Assembly (NCBI GenBank): GCA_030544215.1
Contig: JARZZO010000003.1
Location: 22,205,879-22,269,878, forward strand
Reading direction: 5' to 3'
DNA from: Zantedeschia hybrid cultivar
Lineage: Eukaryota; Streptophyta; Magnoliopsida; Alismatales; Araceae
Length of the DNA: 64,000 nucleotides
In this document: positions 41,619-53,293 of the stretch, one piece after another
Layout: each line of letters starts with the position of its first letter
How positions within the stretch are numbered: the first letter of the stretch is position 1
Made by a program: the position numbers and the translations under genes
Notes under the pieces: generated by a model
Told to the model about the DNA's origin: nothing
Database searches by the model: none
Seen by the model: only the letters and a program-made list of their open reading frames with translations

Positions 41619-44600
41619 TTCTGTGAAGCAGCAGGACGCTTCAGGTATCTATATGATAGATGTAAACTTGTCAATAAGAGATTGTACATCATGGGTATTA
41701 GATACTGGATGTGTATCTCATATCTGGTGCAGGCAATGACAAGAAGGCGTAAGCTGAGGACCGGCGAGGTGGAGCTGAGGCTAGGTAACGGCGCAAGAGT
41801 TGCGGCGATCGCTGTGGGGACAGTGAAGCTCAAGCTACCATCCGAAGAAACATTTTTATTAGATGAATGTTATTATGTACCTAGCATAATAAGGAACATC
41901 ATTTCTATTTCATGTTTAGATAGAATTGGATACAATTTACATTTTGGGAACAATAGTTGTTCAATTTATTTCGAAAATAAATTAATAGCTTCTGCTATTT
42001 TATCCAATAGTTTGTATCTATTGAATGTGTCTCATGATAATTTACATATCGGTTCTTCAATTAAAAGAAGTAAGTATGAAATGAACAAAGCCTACTTGTG
42101 GCATTGTAGGCTTGGACACATTGGTGAAAACATAGTCCAAAGGATGCATAAAGATGGATACTTGGATCCATTTGATTATGAATCATATGCAACCTGTGAG
42201 TCATGTTTAATGGGTAAAATGTCTAAGTCTCCATTTAGTGGAACTGGAGAACGAGCCAAAGGCATATTAGAACTCATACATTCAGATGTATGTGGTCCTA
42301 TGTCAACCCAAGCCATTGGTGGTTTCTCATACTTCATTACATTCACTGATGATTACTCAAGGTTTGGATATATATACTTATTGAAGTATAAATCTGAAGC
42401 CTTTGAGAAATTCAGAGAATTTAAGAATGAAGTAGAAAAACAAACAGGAAAGAGTATAAAAGCCATCCGATCTGATCGAGGTGGTGAATACTTAAGTACA
42501 GAGTTCATTAAATACTTAAAGGATAATGGTATCCTTTATCAGCTTACACCTCCTTATACATCTCAGATGAATGGTGTATCAGAAAGGAGAAATCGCACAT
42601 TAATGGAAATGGTGCGATCCATGATGAGCATGTCCAAATTACCAGTGTCCTTATGGGGCTATGGACTTAGCTCGGCTATGTATATCCTGAACAAGGTACC
42701 CAGCAAATCTGTTGAGACCACTCCATATGAGATATGGAATGGAAGGAAACCAGACCTTAAACATGTTAAAGTCTGGGGATGTCCTGCTCATATTAAAAAA
42801 CATGACGCAGATAAGCTGGAATCCAGAACTGACAAATGCATATTTGTGGGATATCCAAAGGAAACTTATGGATATTACTTTTATCTTCCTGGCGAACAAA
42901 AGGTGTTTGTGGCCAGGAGAGCTGTCTTTCTAGAAGAAGATTATATTCTCCAGAAGGACAGTGGGAGTAAAGTAACACTGGAAGAAATTCCAGACCCACA
43001 AATTGGCATTGGTTCATCAGATGAACCGTCAGTTTCTGAACCTGTTCAAAATGATACACAGGAACCCCGTAGGTCTGAAAGAGTACCTAAACCACCAGAA
43101 AGATATGTGGGACATATTAATTTGGATGGTTCAAGGATACTCTATAATGAGGATGATGATCCTAAGACTTATCAGGAGGCCATTGAAAGTCCAGAGGCCG
43201 GGAAATGGCGGGAAGCCATGAATTCTGAAATACAGTCCATGTACATCAACCAAGTTTGGAACTTGGTAGATTTACCCGATGGTATAGTACCTATCGGCTG
43301 CAAATGGATCTTTAAAAGAAAGATCGGTGCAGATGGACGTATTGAGACTTATAAAGCAAGATTAGTGGCGAAAGGCTATCGTCAAAGACAAGGTGTTGAC
43401 TATGACGAAACATTTTCATCCCTTGCTATGATTAAGTCCATCAGAATTCTTCTCGCCATTGCTGCCTACCATGATTATGAGATCTAGCAGATGGATGTGA
43501 AGACTGCATTCCTCAATAGAAACCTTGAGGAGGAGGTGTATATGATACAACCAGAATGATTCACATCCAAAGAATCTCCAGACATAGTATGCAAGTTGCA
43601 GAGGTCTATTTATGGACTGAAGCAAGCATCCCGAAGCTGGAACATAAGATTTGATGAGGCAATCAAATCTTATGGTTTCATTAAGAATGAAGATGAGCCC
43701 TGTGTATACAAGAAAAGCAGTGGGAGCACAATCACATTTCTGGTTCTTTACGTTGACGACATCCTACTCATTGGGAATGATGTAGGAATGATGTCATCAG
43801 TAAAGATATGGCTGTCAAAGAACTTCTCCATGAAGGATTTGGGAGAAGCATCTTACGTATTAGGAATACGGATCTATAGAGATAGATCGAAGAAGATGCT
43901 AGCATTAACCCAATCCATGTACATATAAACCATTGTCAAAAGGTTTGGCATGGAGAATTTCAAGAGAGGCCTCTTACCGATGAGACATGGAATTTCACTC
44001 TCTAAAGGTTAGTCTCCCAAGACACCTGAAGAGAGGGCAGTGATAGATAAAGTCCCATATGCTTCTGCCATAGGGTCCATCATGTATGCCATACTATGTA
44101 CCAGACCTGATGTAGCATATGTTCTAAGTGTTACGAGCAGACATCAAGCAGATCCAGGTGATGAACACTGGAAGGCTGTGAAATGCATCCTTAAGTACTT
44201 AAGAAGGACTAAGCATCTATTTCTAGTCTATGGAGGAGGAGACTTAAAGTTGCAAGGATACACTGACTCGAGTTTTCAGTCTGATCCTGACGACAGGAAG
44301 TCAACATCAAGTTTTATTTTCACACTCAACGGGGGAATATATTGCTGCTACTGAAGCCCCCAAGGAAGCTGTATGGATGAAGAAATTCATCGGCGATCTT
44401 GGTGTGGTGGAAAGCATATCTGGTCCCGTCCCACTGCTGTGTGACAACAATGGGGCGATTGCTCAAGTTAAAGAGCCGAGGTCTCATCAGAAGTCGAAGC
44501 ACATTCTGCGGCGCTTTCATTTGATCAGAGAGATTATAGCTCGAGGAGATGTCGTGGTGGAAAGAGTTCCCTCAGCCGACAACATAGCAGATCCACTTAC

Positions 44601-44676
44601 AAAGCCTTTGTCTCAAAATGTTTTTGAGCGTCACTTAGAGAATATGGGTATTCTGTATAAAAGTGATTGGCTTTAG
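41619..44676 (+). pseudogene. C3 copia pol (protease end, integrase, RT, RNase H)
   Basis: The sequence begins in the protease region: 41660-41730 encodes SIRDCTSWVLDTGCVSHI. It runs through the GAG pre-integrase segment (LWHCRLGHIGENIVQRMHKD), then integrase with D (HSDVCGPM), D (RSDRGGEYLS) and E (NGVSERRNRT), the last two 35 residues apart. RT follows (CKWIFKRKIGADGRIETYKA; YVDD at 43749-43760), then RNase H (YTDSSFQSDPDDRKSTSS, DNNGAIAQVKEPRSHQKSKH). Frame 41682-44330 is interrupted by stops near 43485, 43557, 43926 and 44008. A deletion of about 60 bases near 44330 shifts the frame. The 5' part with gag and 5' LTR is absent. Confidence 0.9.
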
Positions 44677-44678
44677 TC

Positions 44679-44690
44679 CAAGTGGGAGAT
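44679..44690 (+). other. C3 polypurine tract
   Basis: CAAGTGGGAGAT directly before the LTR start TGTTAGTATTAG, typical of copia elements. Confidence 0.85.
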
Positions 44691-45101
44691 TGTTAGTATT
44701 AGATGGTCTCAAAGCCAATCCGATACTGTGTACTTATTTAGATTATTAATAAATGACAATAATTCATTATGTGTAATTAATTCGATCTGTGTTTATCGTA
44801 TCACGATGAAGTCCATGAACATGTGCAATAGTCTTCAGATTATGATGAGATCATAATTACGGGACCGACAACTTATAAACACATATTCTTAATTGTTCCT
44901 AGTCATAGGATATTTGAGATAGGACATCATACAACCGGATAGACTAGTATAGGTTACTTCAGCTCATATGATGAGGGTGACTGATCCCATAAGTCACTTG
45001 TGTGGAGACACTATGCTGAACCTATAGGTGCTCATTGGTGAATGAGTTCACTAAACTGATCTGACTATGAATCACAGGATGGTAATCACCTCACTGTTAA
45101 C
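44691..45101 (+). repeat. C3 3' LTR, first 411 bp
   Basis: Starts TGTTAGTATTAGATGG and aligns with the reverse complement of C1 (shared GATTATTAATAAA, TCATAGGATATTTGAGAT, GATGAGGGTGA). It is cut by E6 at 45102; the rest should lie right of the window, beyond E6. Confidence 0.85.
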
Positions 45102-45239
45102 TATAGACACCGATTTTGGACCACCCTTTTAGTCATGAACCCAATCCATCATCAGCCCTTCATCACCAAAAGCCCCTCATTTCAGCCATCTCAGCCCACT
45201 ACCAGCCAGGCCCATTAACCAAATCCCGACCCTTTCCAC

Positions 45240-45730
45240 CTTTTCGTGGAAGGCCAGCCCCCTTGCCTTCCACCACCTTCGAAGGCCACCCTTCGCCTTC
45301 CACCACCTTCGAAGGCCAGCCACCTTGCCTTCCACCCTTTTGGCCACCCTTTTTCACCTTTTCGTGGAAGGCCAGTCCCCTTGCCTTCCACCGCTTTCGA
45401 AGGCCACCCTTCGCCTTCCACCACCTTCGAAGGCCAGCCACCTTGCCTTCCACCCTTTTGGCCACCCTTTTTCACCTTTTCGTGGAAGGCCAGCCCCCTT
45501 GCCTTCCACCGCCTTCGAAGGCCACCCCTCGCCTTCCACCACCTTCGAAGGCCAGCTACCTCGCCTTCCACCTTTTAGTCACCTTTTTCACTTTTTACCA
45601 CATTTTCGTGGAAGGCCAGCCCCCTTGCCTTCCACCTCCTTCGAAGGCCACCCCTTGCCTTCCGCCTCCTTCGAAGGCCACCCCTCGCCTTCCACTCCCT
45701 ACGAAGGCCAGCCGGGCCGCCTTCCACCAC
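45240..45730 (+). repeat. Tandem repeat with palindromic subunits in E6 LTR
   Basis: Period about 118 bases: TTTTCGTGGAAGGCCAG recurs at 45241, 45359, 45477 and 45603. Each period contains shorter units of about 35-40 bases built from CCTTCGAAGGCCA and GCCTTCCACC, which are mutually complementary (GGAAGGC / GCCTTCC). It lies upstream of the TATA-like box. Confidence 0.85.
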
Positions 45731-45952
45731 AAGAATGGAAGGCATGTCACCTGGCCGTCCACTCCTTAACCATCCCCTTGACTCCGTCTTCCCCACGATC
45801 TCATCTACTCGCCGCCCTCGTCCCCCACTACTCCGACCACTCCCCACTCCGGCGACTGCCGTGTGCACTACCTCTAACCCTTGACCACTCCCTATTGGTT
45901 GAAGGGTGATTTACGGGGATTTAGACCCCTATCTTCTCCCCTTTTTTCCTTC

Positions 45953-45962
45953 GCCTATTTAA
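45953..45962 (+). promoter_or_regulatory. TATA-like box of E6 LTR
   Basis: CCTATTTAAACC lies about 850 bases into the LTR and is followed by CACATCCTCTCGAGC. It is the best core-promoter candidate in the LTR; the start site is not determined. Confidence 0.45.
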
Positions 45963-46743
45963 ACCCCCACATCCTCTCGAGCAGGGGGGTTAAGGATTTT
46001 TGGAGGATTAAGGTTTTGAAGGTCTAACGGTTTTGAAGGACTTTCCGAGAAGAAGGAGTTTTCTAGGAGGAGGACTTCCTGGAGAAAGGCTCGAAGAGGT
46101 TGACAAGGAGTCTCCAAAGGGGAAGGCTCAGGCTGCATTCTGAAACGGGCTTGCCTTTCTAACCTCTCTCTTTTACTCTTTCTTATCCATTCCATTACAT
46201 TAGTAATACCACTTCACTCTTCACACACACAACCCCCTTCATTTGCATGCATGCACGTAAGATGACCTAGTGGTTCTTACCCCCGCACAGAGGTTTAAAA
46301 AAAAAACGGGAGGTGGGTGGCCATAACACATGGTCACCTTCCCTCTCCACCACCCATCCGGTGCGTTCCCCTCTGATTTTAGCTAGTTTTTTCGTTTTTA
46401 TGAGTAGATCCTGCACCAAATAGTTCTAATCGGGTTATTCTGTGTTTTGCCTATTATTTTCAGGGGATCCTTACCACATTCACGCGTGCAGAGTACCGGG
46501 CTCTCCTCCTCTGGCCGGCCGGAGGAAGAGAAGGAGGAACCAGCATCTCCCGCTCCCATCAAACGCGCGATCACCTTCTACATCCCTGCGGAGCACAGGG
46601 ACCGAAAGGTAATGCTCCTGGCGATCACACTTTAAATTCTAACACCCCTTCTGAATCGCCACAATGCTAAGACGAACGGAGAGGAACCCCCGTCCGAAGC
46701 CCGCAGCCGCGGTGGGGAGACGTTCCGGGCGCCTACAGCCCTT

Positions 46744-46761
46744 TGGCGATCACGGTGGGAC
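46744..46761 (+). other. E6 primer binding site
   Basis: TGGCGATCACGGTGGGAC, six bases after the LTR end. It differs from E4's site at one base. Confidence 0.75.
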
Positions 46762-46844
46762 CTCTGTAGCACGCTGCACACGTCGGAATCAAAGGAAAAG
46801 AAGGTAAGGACCCTGCACTCCATAATCCCTGAACGGCCAGACCT

Positions 46845-47015
46845 TGGCCGTCAGGACCCTTGGACGGCCATCACTTGGCCGCCTGACTTTCTGGACGACC
46901 ACCAGTTGGCTGTCGACTTCCAGTACCTGGCTGTCCGACCCAGTGGACGGCCAACACTCGGCCGTCGGCATCTAGTGGACGGCCAGTACCTGGCCGTCCG
47001 ACCCAGTGGACGGCC
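46845..47015 (+). repeat. Palindromic minisatellite in E6 leader, left part
   Basis: About seven units of roughly 29 bases, GGACGGCCAN(3-4)CTGGCCGTC, each a near-perfect inverted repeat. E7 inserted inside the last unit, duplicating CGGCC. Confidence 0.85.
47011..47015 (+). repeat. Target duplication of E7, left
   Basis: CGGCC, identical to 54265-54269. Confidence 0.9.
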
Positions 47016-48535
47016 TGTAACGACCCGCCATCCTATGACCGGAGACCCGGTCACTAAGTGGATGTCGGCCCATTAACTGCGGGTTCACACCCGGATCTCA
47101 CACAACACGTCTGGAGGAGTAAGTGCTAAACAAGGCTAAATATAACAAACACACGGACCACAAGGTAAGCAAGTGCGCAGGAAGGAGAATAACAATGTCC
47201 GTATACAGTCCAACAATAATTACATGTCCAACAATTAAATAAGTACAGGCAGAAGGAAAGTACAACAACATCGGGGCAAACCCCGGGACTAAGACAGATG
47301 CTGGTCCGCACACCAAGAAGTCACCACGCTTCCGCTCGCCTCGAGGTCCGCACCTGAAACCGCAGGGAGTGAGCCACACCAGAAATGGGCTCAGTAGGGA
47401 TCATCCGATCCCCTGCCTCCCACTCACACACCCACAAGTGCAACAACAGGAATATATATATAGCAATAACACCAGGCAGTAAACACAACTCTCCAACCTG
47501 ATAGGAACCGTACAATAAGCAGTGTAGCGAGAACGGTACCAAGTAACCCGAAGAACCCAACTCAATATGAAACGTACGCGTAAGCAGTGTAACAGGAACA
47601 GTACCGAGCAACCTGGAGAACCCAACACAAGGTCACGTCTCACAGTCAAAGTCCACGAAGCGACTGAACCACACTGTCGACCGAAGTCAAACGTCGCCTC
47701 CCAACACTACCACCACTGCTCACGCCTGTCCACCCCTACAGTGTTCCGGGGCACTGTAGGGTGAGGCAGTGAGCCAAACTAGGACTAGCTGGACTCAGTG
47801 TACCGCCACTGCCAGCTACGTGTGCATACAAGCAGTCTAGACTACTGTCCTACCACCGGATTGCCTCCACGCTAGGCCTCAGCGCTTCAGGAGGGCCCTG
47901 GGGACCGGCGAACCCCCGTCAAGCCGAAGCTACAGGAACTACCCACAAACCCAACTCTCCCGGGCTGCGTCAGGCCAAAGGGCTAAGGGTACCACTCGTA
48001 ACCTTGATCAAAGGTCACATCAGGCCCAATGGCTAAAGGGTAAACCAACTCCCACCAGTAACACAACCAGCTCCATAGCAAGAAACGCGCCGGAAGCTGT
48101 CACAACAAACAGGGAAACCCCGACCCGCTGAGGACAAACAGCGACCCCTCGGATAGCACACCCGCTACTCCGGCCCGTCGGGCTCAAGGCGATCCTGCTT
48201 CCCTCAGCCAAAGGTAAAACACAACATGTACCCCTTCTCCCACCGGTACAGCTCACAGACACCATGACCCTGTCCCCATCGGTCCATGGTGACACACGTA
48301 AACCACAGTTAACCCGATCCACATTCGCATAACACGAACACACATATAATCATGATTCCATTCGCACATTAAACCTCAGTCTCAGTATATAGTTAAAGCG
48401 CGCACACACACACACACACAGGTGATGTAATTCCACTCACGCAGAAGTCCTCCGTCTCAGTATACAACCCGAAGCATGCATTAGAACCTTCCCACCGTGA
48501 AACATGCACGCAATAACAGCATTAAGCATTCTTGT

Positions 48536-48895
48536 CTTGAATCGCGTCGACCGAGGTCGACGCCATTCAAGACCCTTAAACAGGTTTATTAAAAGCCCGA
48601 TTATCCTTAAAACGCGTCCACCGTTGAAGTCGCCGTTTAAAACGCGTCTGGGTGTCTCGACGCCATTCAACCCAGAAATCCCGATTGCAGAACCCTTAAA
48701 CGGGGGCATTTCCTGCCTAAATGGCGTCATGATGGCTCGACGTCCTTCTGAAAGGCGTCGTCCATCCATGACGTCATTTAGCGCAGAACCCCTAACTCAG
48801 GAAACCTCGAACAGGGAGGTTTCTGCCCTAAAACGCGTCCTACTGACCCGACGTCTTTCGGAAAGGCGTCGACCAGGCACGACGCCATTTAGCGC
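48536..48895 (-). repeat. Palindrome array, E7 3' LTR, distal
   Basis: GAATCGCGTCGACCGAGGTC then GACGCCATTCAAG, then three double units; one reads CTAAATGGCGTCATGATGG ... CCATGACGTCATTTAG with matching outer arms. Confidence 0.85.
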
Positions 48896-49435
48896 CAGAA
48901 ACCAGGTTTCTGGTTCGACCCGAGGGTCACACCCTTGAACCCCAGGCACCCCGAAAAGTCCCAAAACCAAAGGGAGAAGAAGAGAGGTCCAACCATCACA
49001 AGCATGCTACGAAACCGAGTCCACAAGCACCACCATTCCCACAAGGAATCCCCCTAAACATGCTCAATCTAACCCCAAACACGCCCTATCACGCCAAGAA
49101 GCAACGAGCACACATGCAAGGTTTCGTCCCCCTACCGGTTCTCGAACTCCGCCATGTTCCGAGCCGCCGTCCCGCCGCACCGCACACCGCCGCCGGTACC
49201 CTCGAGGACGCCGCCACTCCGCCGGGACGTCGGCCGCCGTCCGGAGAAGGGAACGCCGCGAAGGAGGTGGTGGAGGTAGAGGTGAGAGGTAAGGTGGTGT
49301 TGGAGTGGTGGAAGAGGAAGAAGAGGAAGGGAAGGGAAAGAAGAGCGTTGGAGAGGGCGGAGAGGGTGAGGAGAGAGAGTGTGAAGGTGAGAATGAGGGA
49401 AAGAAGGGGAGGCTCGCGGGGTCAACCAGAATCCC

Positions 49436-49773
49436 GCTAAAATGCGTCGATCGAGGCAGACGCCTATCAGTCTGACAGGACGGCCGTACTGACAGCGCTC
49501 TGAAACGCGTCTCCCACCGCGGACGCCGTTCAGACGACAAGACAGGCCGTACTGACAACGCTCTGGCGCCGTACCCTGACACCGCAGGTGTCGCAGTCTG
49601 AAACGCGTCGACCGAGCTGGACGCCGTTCAGACTAATCTGACAGGGGCCGTACTCTCGCGGCCCGAAACCCGCCCACGTGGCGCACACGTGGCACAACAA
49701 CCAGCAGACCTAAATGGCGTCCACACACCCTGACGCCTTTTGAAAGGCGTCGAGCACTGTTGACGCCATTCAG
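49436..49773 (-). repeat. Palindrome array, E7 3' LTR, proximal
   Basis: Units include GAAACGCGTCTCCCACCGCG then GACGCCGTTCAG, and GAAACGCGTCGACCGAGC then GGACGCCGTTCAG. Upstream of the CT tract (plus strand 49262-49425, GA-rich). Confidence 0.85.
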
Positions 49774-49862
49774 CCAGAAATCTCAAGACCCCTCCAGGGT
49801 CCAAACCAGGGGATCCGGCGCGAACCGACCCGAATACAGAACCCGAAATCTCAGTCATTATA

Positions 49863-49880
49863 ATCTCCCCCCCTTAAAAG
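49863..49880 (-). other. E7 polypurine tract
   Basis: The minus strand reads CTTTTAAGGGGGGGAGAT, next to the LTR, after the GACGAAATTC block. Confidence 0.85.
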
Positions 49881-50226
49881 AATTTCGTCCTCGAAATTTG
49901 CAACCGCTCAATGCTCAACTCGGCTAACCCACACATGCCGACAAACATCAATAACAACAATCATTCTCACCAATCACCCACACAGGGTTCCAACATATAC
50001 ACGCCAAGCTAACCAAGATTCTCAATTCTGACAAGAGCTGATAGATTGAAACAACCATACATTAACAAGGTACAAATTACAAAACCGATTTCTCCACCAT
50101 CCCGAATACATACAAGTGCCACACGAGACCACAACCATCTCTAAACAAGAGAAGATAAAAGTGCTCATCTAGCACAACCTCTCGAATTTCCACAAAGAGA
50201 CGCGACTCCAATCACGCCTCGAACAC
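49881..50226 (-). other. E7 non-coding internal 3' part
   Basis: About 350 bases between gag and the polypurine tract, AC-rich on the plus strand, with no pol similarity. Confidence 0.6.
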
Positions 50227-51264
50227 CTACTCACCGCTCGGTCCCTGACCTGCCTTGTTCTTCTGGTGACAGTTCCTCGCGAGATGTCCCTTCCTACCAC
50301 AGGCAAAACAACTACCAGTGATCAAGGGACATATCCTGTTGCCATGAAACCTGCCACAACGGGGACAACGATCCGCAGTGTCCCGCCTCGCCTCCTGCTG
50401 CCAGCCGTCCTCTGTCTCCATCTGCTGAACCGAACCATCCTCTTCCTCATAAGGTGCCTCCTGAAACTCGACCTCGAACGAACTCGAACCGCCTGCCGAG
50501 AAGGCCGCTGATCTATCCCTGCTAGGCTGCTTCTCTCGTGCTGAATGCTCCGATTCCCTCGCCGTGTGTTGGAACTGCATCTCCACTGCTGCCGCGCGCT
50601 GAACTGCTGATGCCAAATCCCTACAACAATGGGCCGCCACAAACTCTCTCAGATCATGCCGAAGTCCATCCACAAATTTCTCCGTCCTCAGATCCTCATG
50701 CTCAGATATGTGTGGAGCAAACCTTCCCAGGGCCACAAATTTCATCTGATAGTCTAGAACTGACATATCACCCTGCACCAATTCCATAAACTCCCTTTCC
50801 TTGGCCCTGCGAACATGCCTCGGAAGATACTGCCCACTAAACTCTCTCACGAAGCCTTCCCAAGGAATCTCCCTCAAAGATCTATCTGGAAACATCAACC
50901 CCTTGATGGTAACCCACCAATCATAAGCATCGCCCTTCAGCAAGTAGGTTGCCAACAAGGTCTTGTCACTCTCAGCACATTCTAGAACATCAAATACCTT
51001 CTCCACTTCCTTAATCCACTGAGCTGCCGTATCTGGAACAGGTTGACCCGTGAAAGAAGGGAGCTTCAGCTTCAAGAACCGCTCCACTACCGTAGAATGG
51101 CCACCTCGGGAACTGGACCCCTCAGTTCCATCCCTCTGCTGATATCTAGCCATAGCCCCAATCATGGCTTCCATGAAATGTTCCACATCATGACCTTCTG
51201 CCCTCGAACCACCACCATCTGCTCTCGCACCCCGAACCACCGGAGCTCTCCGCTTCGGCGCCAT
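50227..51264 (-). CDS. Gag protein of E7
   Basis: Open frame of 345 codons from the MAPKRRAPVV start chosen here; a further ATG ten codons upstream (51294) is less likely because E3 starts at the equivalent MALKRR. Core from about residue 60: PSFTGQPVPDTAAQWIKEVE, DAYDWWVTIKGLMF, REIPWEGFVREFSGQYL, LVQGDMSVLDYQMKFVALG. Then an acidic linker, a first CPRCGRFH motif, and a CCHC knuckle (CFACGRKGHLARNC) near residues 319-332. No stop or frameshift. Gag would package element RNA into particles; without pol it depends on partner elements. The reading frame may still be functional. Confidence 0.92.
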   Translation of the reverse strand: MAPKRRAPVVRGARADGGGSRAEGHDVEHFMEAMIGAMARYQQRDGTEGSSSRGGHSTVVERFLKLKLPSFTGQPVPDTAAQWIKEVEKVFDVLECAESDKTLLATYLLKGDAYDWWVTIKGLMFPDRSLREIPWEGFVREFSGQYLPRHVRRAKEREFMELVQGDMSVLDYQMKFVALGRFAPHISEHEDLRTEKFVDGLRHDLREFVAAHCCRDLASAVQRAAAVEMQFQHTARESEHSAREKQPSRDRSAAFSAGGSSSFEVEFQEAPYEEEDGSVQQMETEDGWQQEARRDTADRCPRCGRFHGNRICPLITGSCFACGRKGHLARNCHQKNKAGQGPSGE

Positions 51265-51404
51265 CGCTGCTCCACAACACGCAAATCGAACCAAAACACG
51301 TCAAAACCTATCAATCTACACCAGCAGCCATCGCCTGTACAGACTCGCACTTATTGTTGGACTATAATATCTAACCCAGTTTATCACCTACTCGACCAGA
51401 CTGA
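51265..51404 (-). other. E7 leader
   Basis: About 140 bases between the primer binding site and gag, matching the corresponding 10750-10889 of E3. Confidence 0.6.
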
Positions 51405-51416
51405 GCTCTGATACCA
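51405..51416 (-). other. E7 primer binding site
   Basis: The minus strand reads TGGTATCAGAGC, complementary to initiator methionine tRNA, two bases after the LTR end. Confidence 0.9.
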
Positions 51417-52937
51417 ACTGTAACGACCCGCCATCCTATGACCGGAGACCCGGTCACTAAATGGATGTCGGCCCATTAACTGCGGGTTCACACCCGGATC
51501 TCACACAACACGTCTGGAGGAGAAAGTGCTAAACAAGGCTAAATATAACAAACACACGGACCACAAGGTAAGCAAGTGCGCAGGAAGGAGAATAACAATG
51601 TCCGTATACAGTCCAACAATAATTACATGTCCAACAATTAAATAAGTACAGGCAGAAGGAAAGTACAACAACATCGGGGCATACCCCGGGACTAAGACAG
51701 CTGCTGGTCCGCACACCAAGAAGTCACCACGCTTCCGCTCGCCTCGAGGTCCGCACCTGAAACCGCAGGGAGTGAGCCACACCAGAAATGGGATCAGTAG
51801 GGATCATCCGATCCCCTGCCTCCCACTCACACACCCACAAGTGCAACAACAGGAATATATATATAGCAATAACACCAGGCAGTAAACACAACTCTCCAAC
51901 CTGATAGGAACCGTACAATAAGCAGTGTAGCGAGAACGGTACCAAGTAACCCGAAGAACCCAACTCAATATGAAACGTACGCGTAAGCAGTGTAACAGGA
52001 ACAATACCGAGCAACCTGGAGAACCCAACACAAGGTCACGTCTCACAGTCAAAGTCCACGAAGCGACTGAACCACATTGTCGACCGAAGTCAAACGTCGC
52101 CTCCCAACACTACCACCACTGCTCACGCCTGTACACCCCTACAGTGTTCCGGGGCACTGTAGGGTGAGGCAGTGAGCCAAACTAGGACTAGCTGGACTCA
52201 GTGTACCGCCACTGCCAGCTACGTGTGCACACAAGCAGTCTAGACTACTGTCCTACCACCGGATTGCCTCCACGCTAGGCCTCAGCGCTTCAGGAGGGCC
52301 CTGGGGACCGGCGAACCCCCGTCAAGCCGAAGCTACAGGAACTACCCACAAACCCAACTCTCCCAGGCTGCGTCAGGCCAAAGGGCTAAGGGTACCACTC
52401 GTAACCATGATCAAAGGTTACATCAGGCCCAATGGCTAAAGGGTAAACCAACTCCCACCAGTAACACAACCAGCTCCACAGCAAGAAACGCGCCGGAAGC
52501 TGTCACAACAAACAGGGAAACCCCGACCCGTTGAGGACAAACAGCGACCCCTCGGATAGCACACCCGCTACTCCGGCCCGTCGGGCTCAAGGCGATCCTG
52601 CTTCCCTCAGCCAAAGGTAAAACACAACATGTACCCCTTCTCCCACCGGTACAGCTCACAGACACCATGACCCTGTCCCCATCGGTCCATGGTGACACAC
52701 GTAACCCACAGTTAACCCGATCCACATTCGCATAACACGAACACACATATAATCATGATTCCATTCGCACAGTAAACCTCAGTCTCAGTATATAGTTAAA
52801 GCACACACACACACACACACAGGTGATGTAATTCCACTCACGCAGAAGTCCTCCGTCTCATTATACAACCCGAAGCATGCATTAGAACCATCCCACCGTG
52901 AAACATGCACGCAATAACAGCATTAAGCATTCCTGTC

Positions 52938-53293
52938 TTGAATTGCGTCGACCGAGGTCGACGCCATTCAAGACTCTTAAACAGGTTTATTAAAAGCCCG
53001 ATTATCCTTAAAACGCGTCCATCGTTGAAGTCGCCGTTTAAAACGCGTCTGGGTGTCTCGACGCCATTCAACCCAGAAATCTCGATTGCAGAACCCTTAA
53101 ACGGGGGCATTTCCTGCCTAAATGGCGTCATGATGGCTCGACGTCCTTCTGAAAAGCGTCGTCCATCCATGACGTCATTTAGAGCAGAACCCCTAACTCA
53201 GGAAACCTCGAACAGGGAGGTTTCTGCCCTAAAACGCGTCCTACTGACCCGACGTCTTTCGGAAAGGCGTCGACCAGGCACGACGCCATTTAG
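52938..53293 (-). repeat. Palindrome array, E7 5' LTR, distal
   Basis: Counterpart of 48536-48895, with a few base changes (GAATTGCGTC for GAATCGCGTC, GAAAAGCGTC for GAAAGGCGTC). Confidence 0.85.

Larger units (their letters stand above)
45102..46737 (+). repeat. E6 5' LTR
   Basis: About 1.64 kb. It starts TATAGACACCGATTTTGG, the counterpart of TGTAGACAC in E4 with the second base changed, and ends GGGCGCCTACA six bases before the primer site. It contains a tandem repeat region (45240-45730), a TATA-like box (45953-45962) and a purine-rich post-TATA stretch. Long open frames on both strands over the repeats are low-complexity products, not genes. Confidence 0.85.
47016..49862 (-). repeat. 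E7 3' LTR
   Basis: On the minus strand it starts TATAATGACTGAG at 49862 (terminal base altered; the 5' LTR has TGTAATGACTGAG) and ends CGGGTCGTTACA at 47016. Contains two palindrome arrays, CT-rich and GC-rich blocks, and an AC repeat near 48400-48420. Confidence 0.92.

Noticed and set aside
45116..45909. Long overlapping open frames on both strands of the E6 LTR (up to 217 codons)
   Set aside because: They are low-complexity translations of the 118-base tandem repeat, open in several frames at once, with no domain.
49060..49582. Open frames of 97-172 codons in both directions in the E7 LTR (also at 53462-53984)
   Set aside because: They lie over the CT/GA-rich tract and GC-rich block of an LTR; base composition explains the lack of stops.
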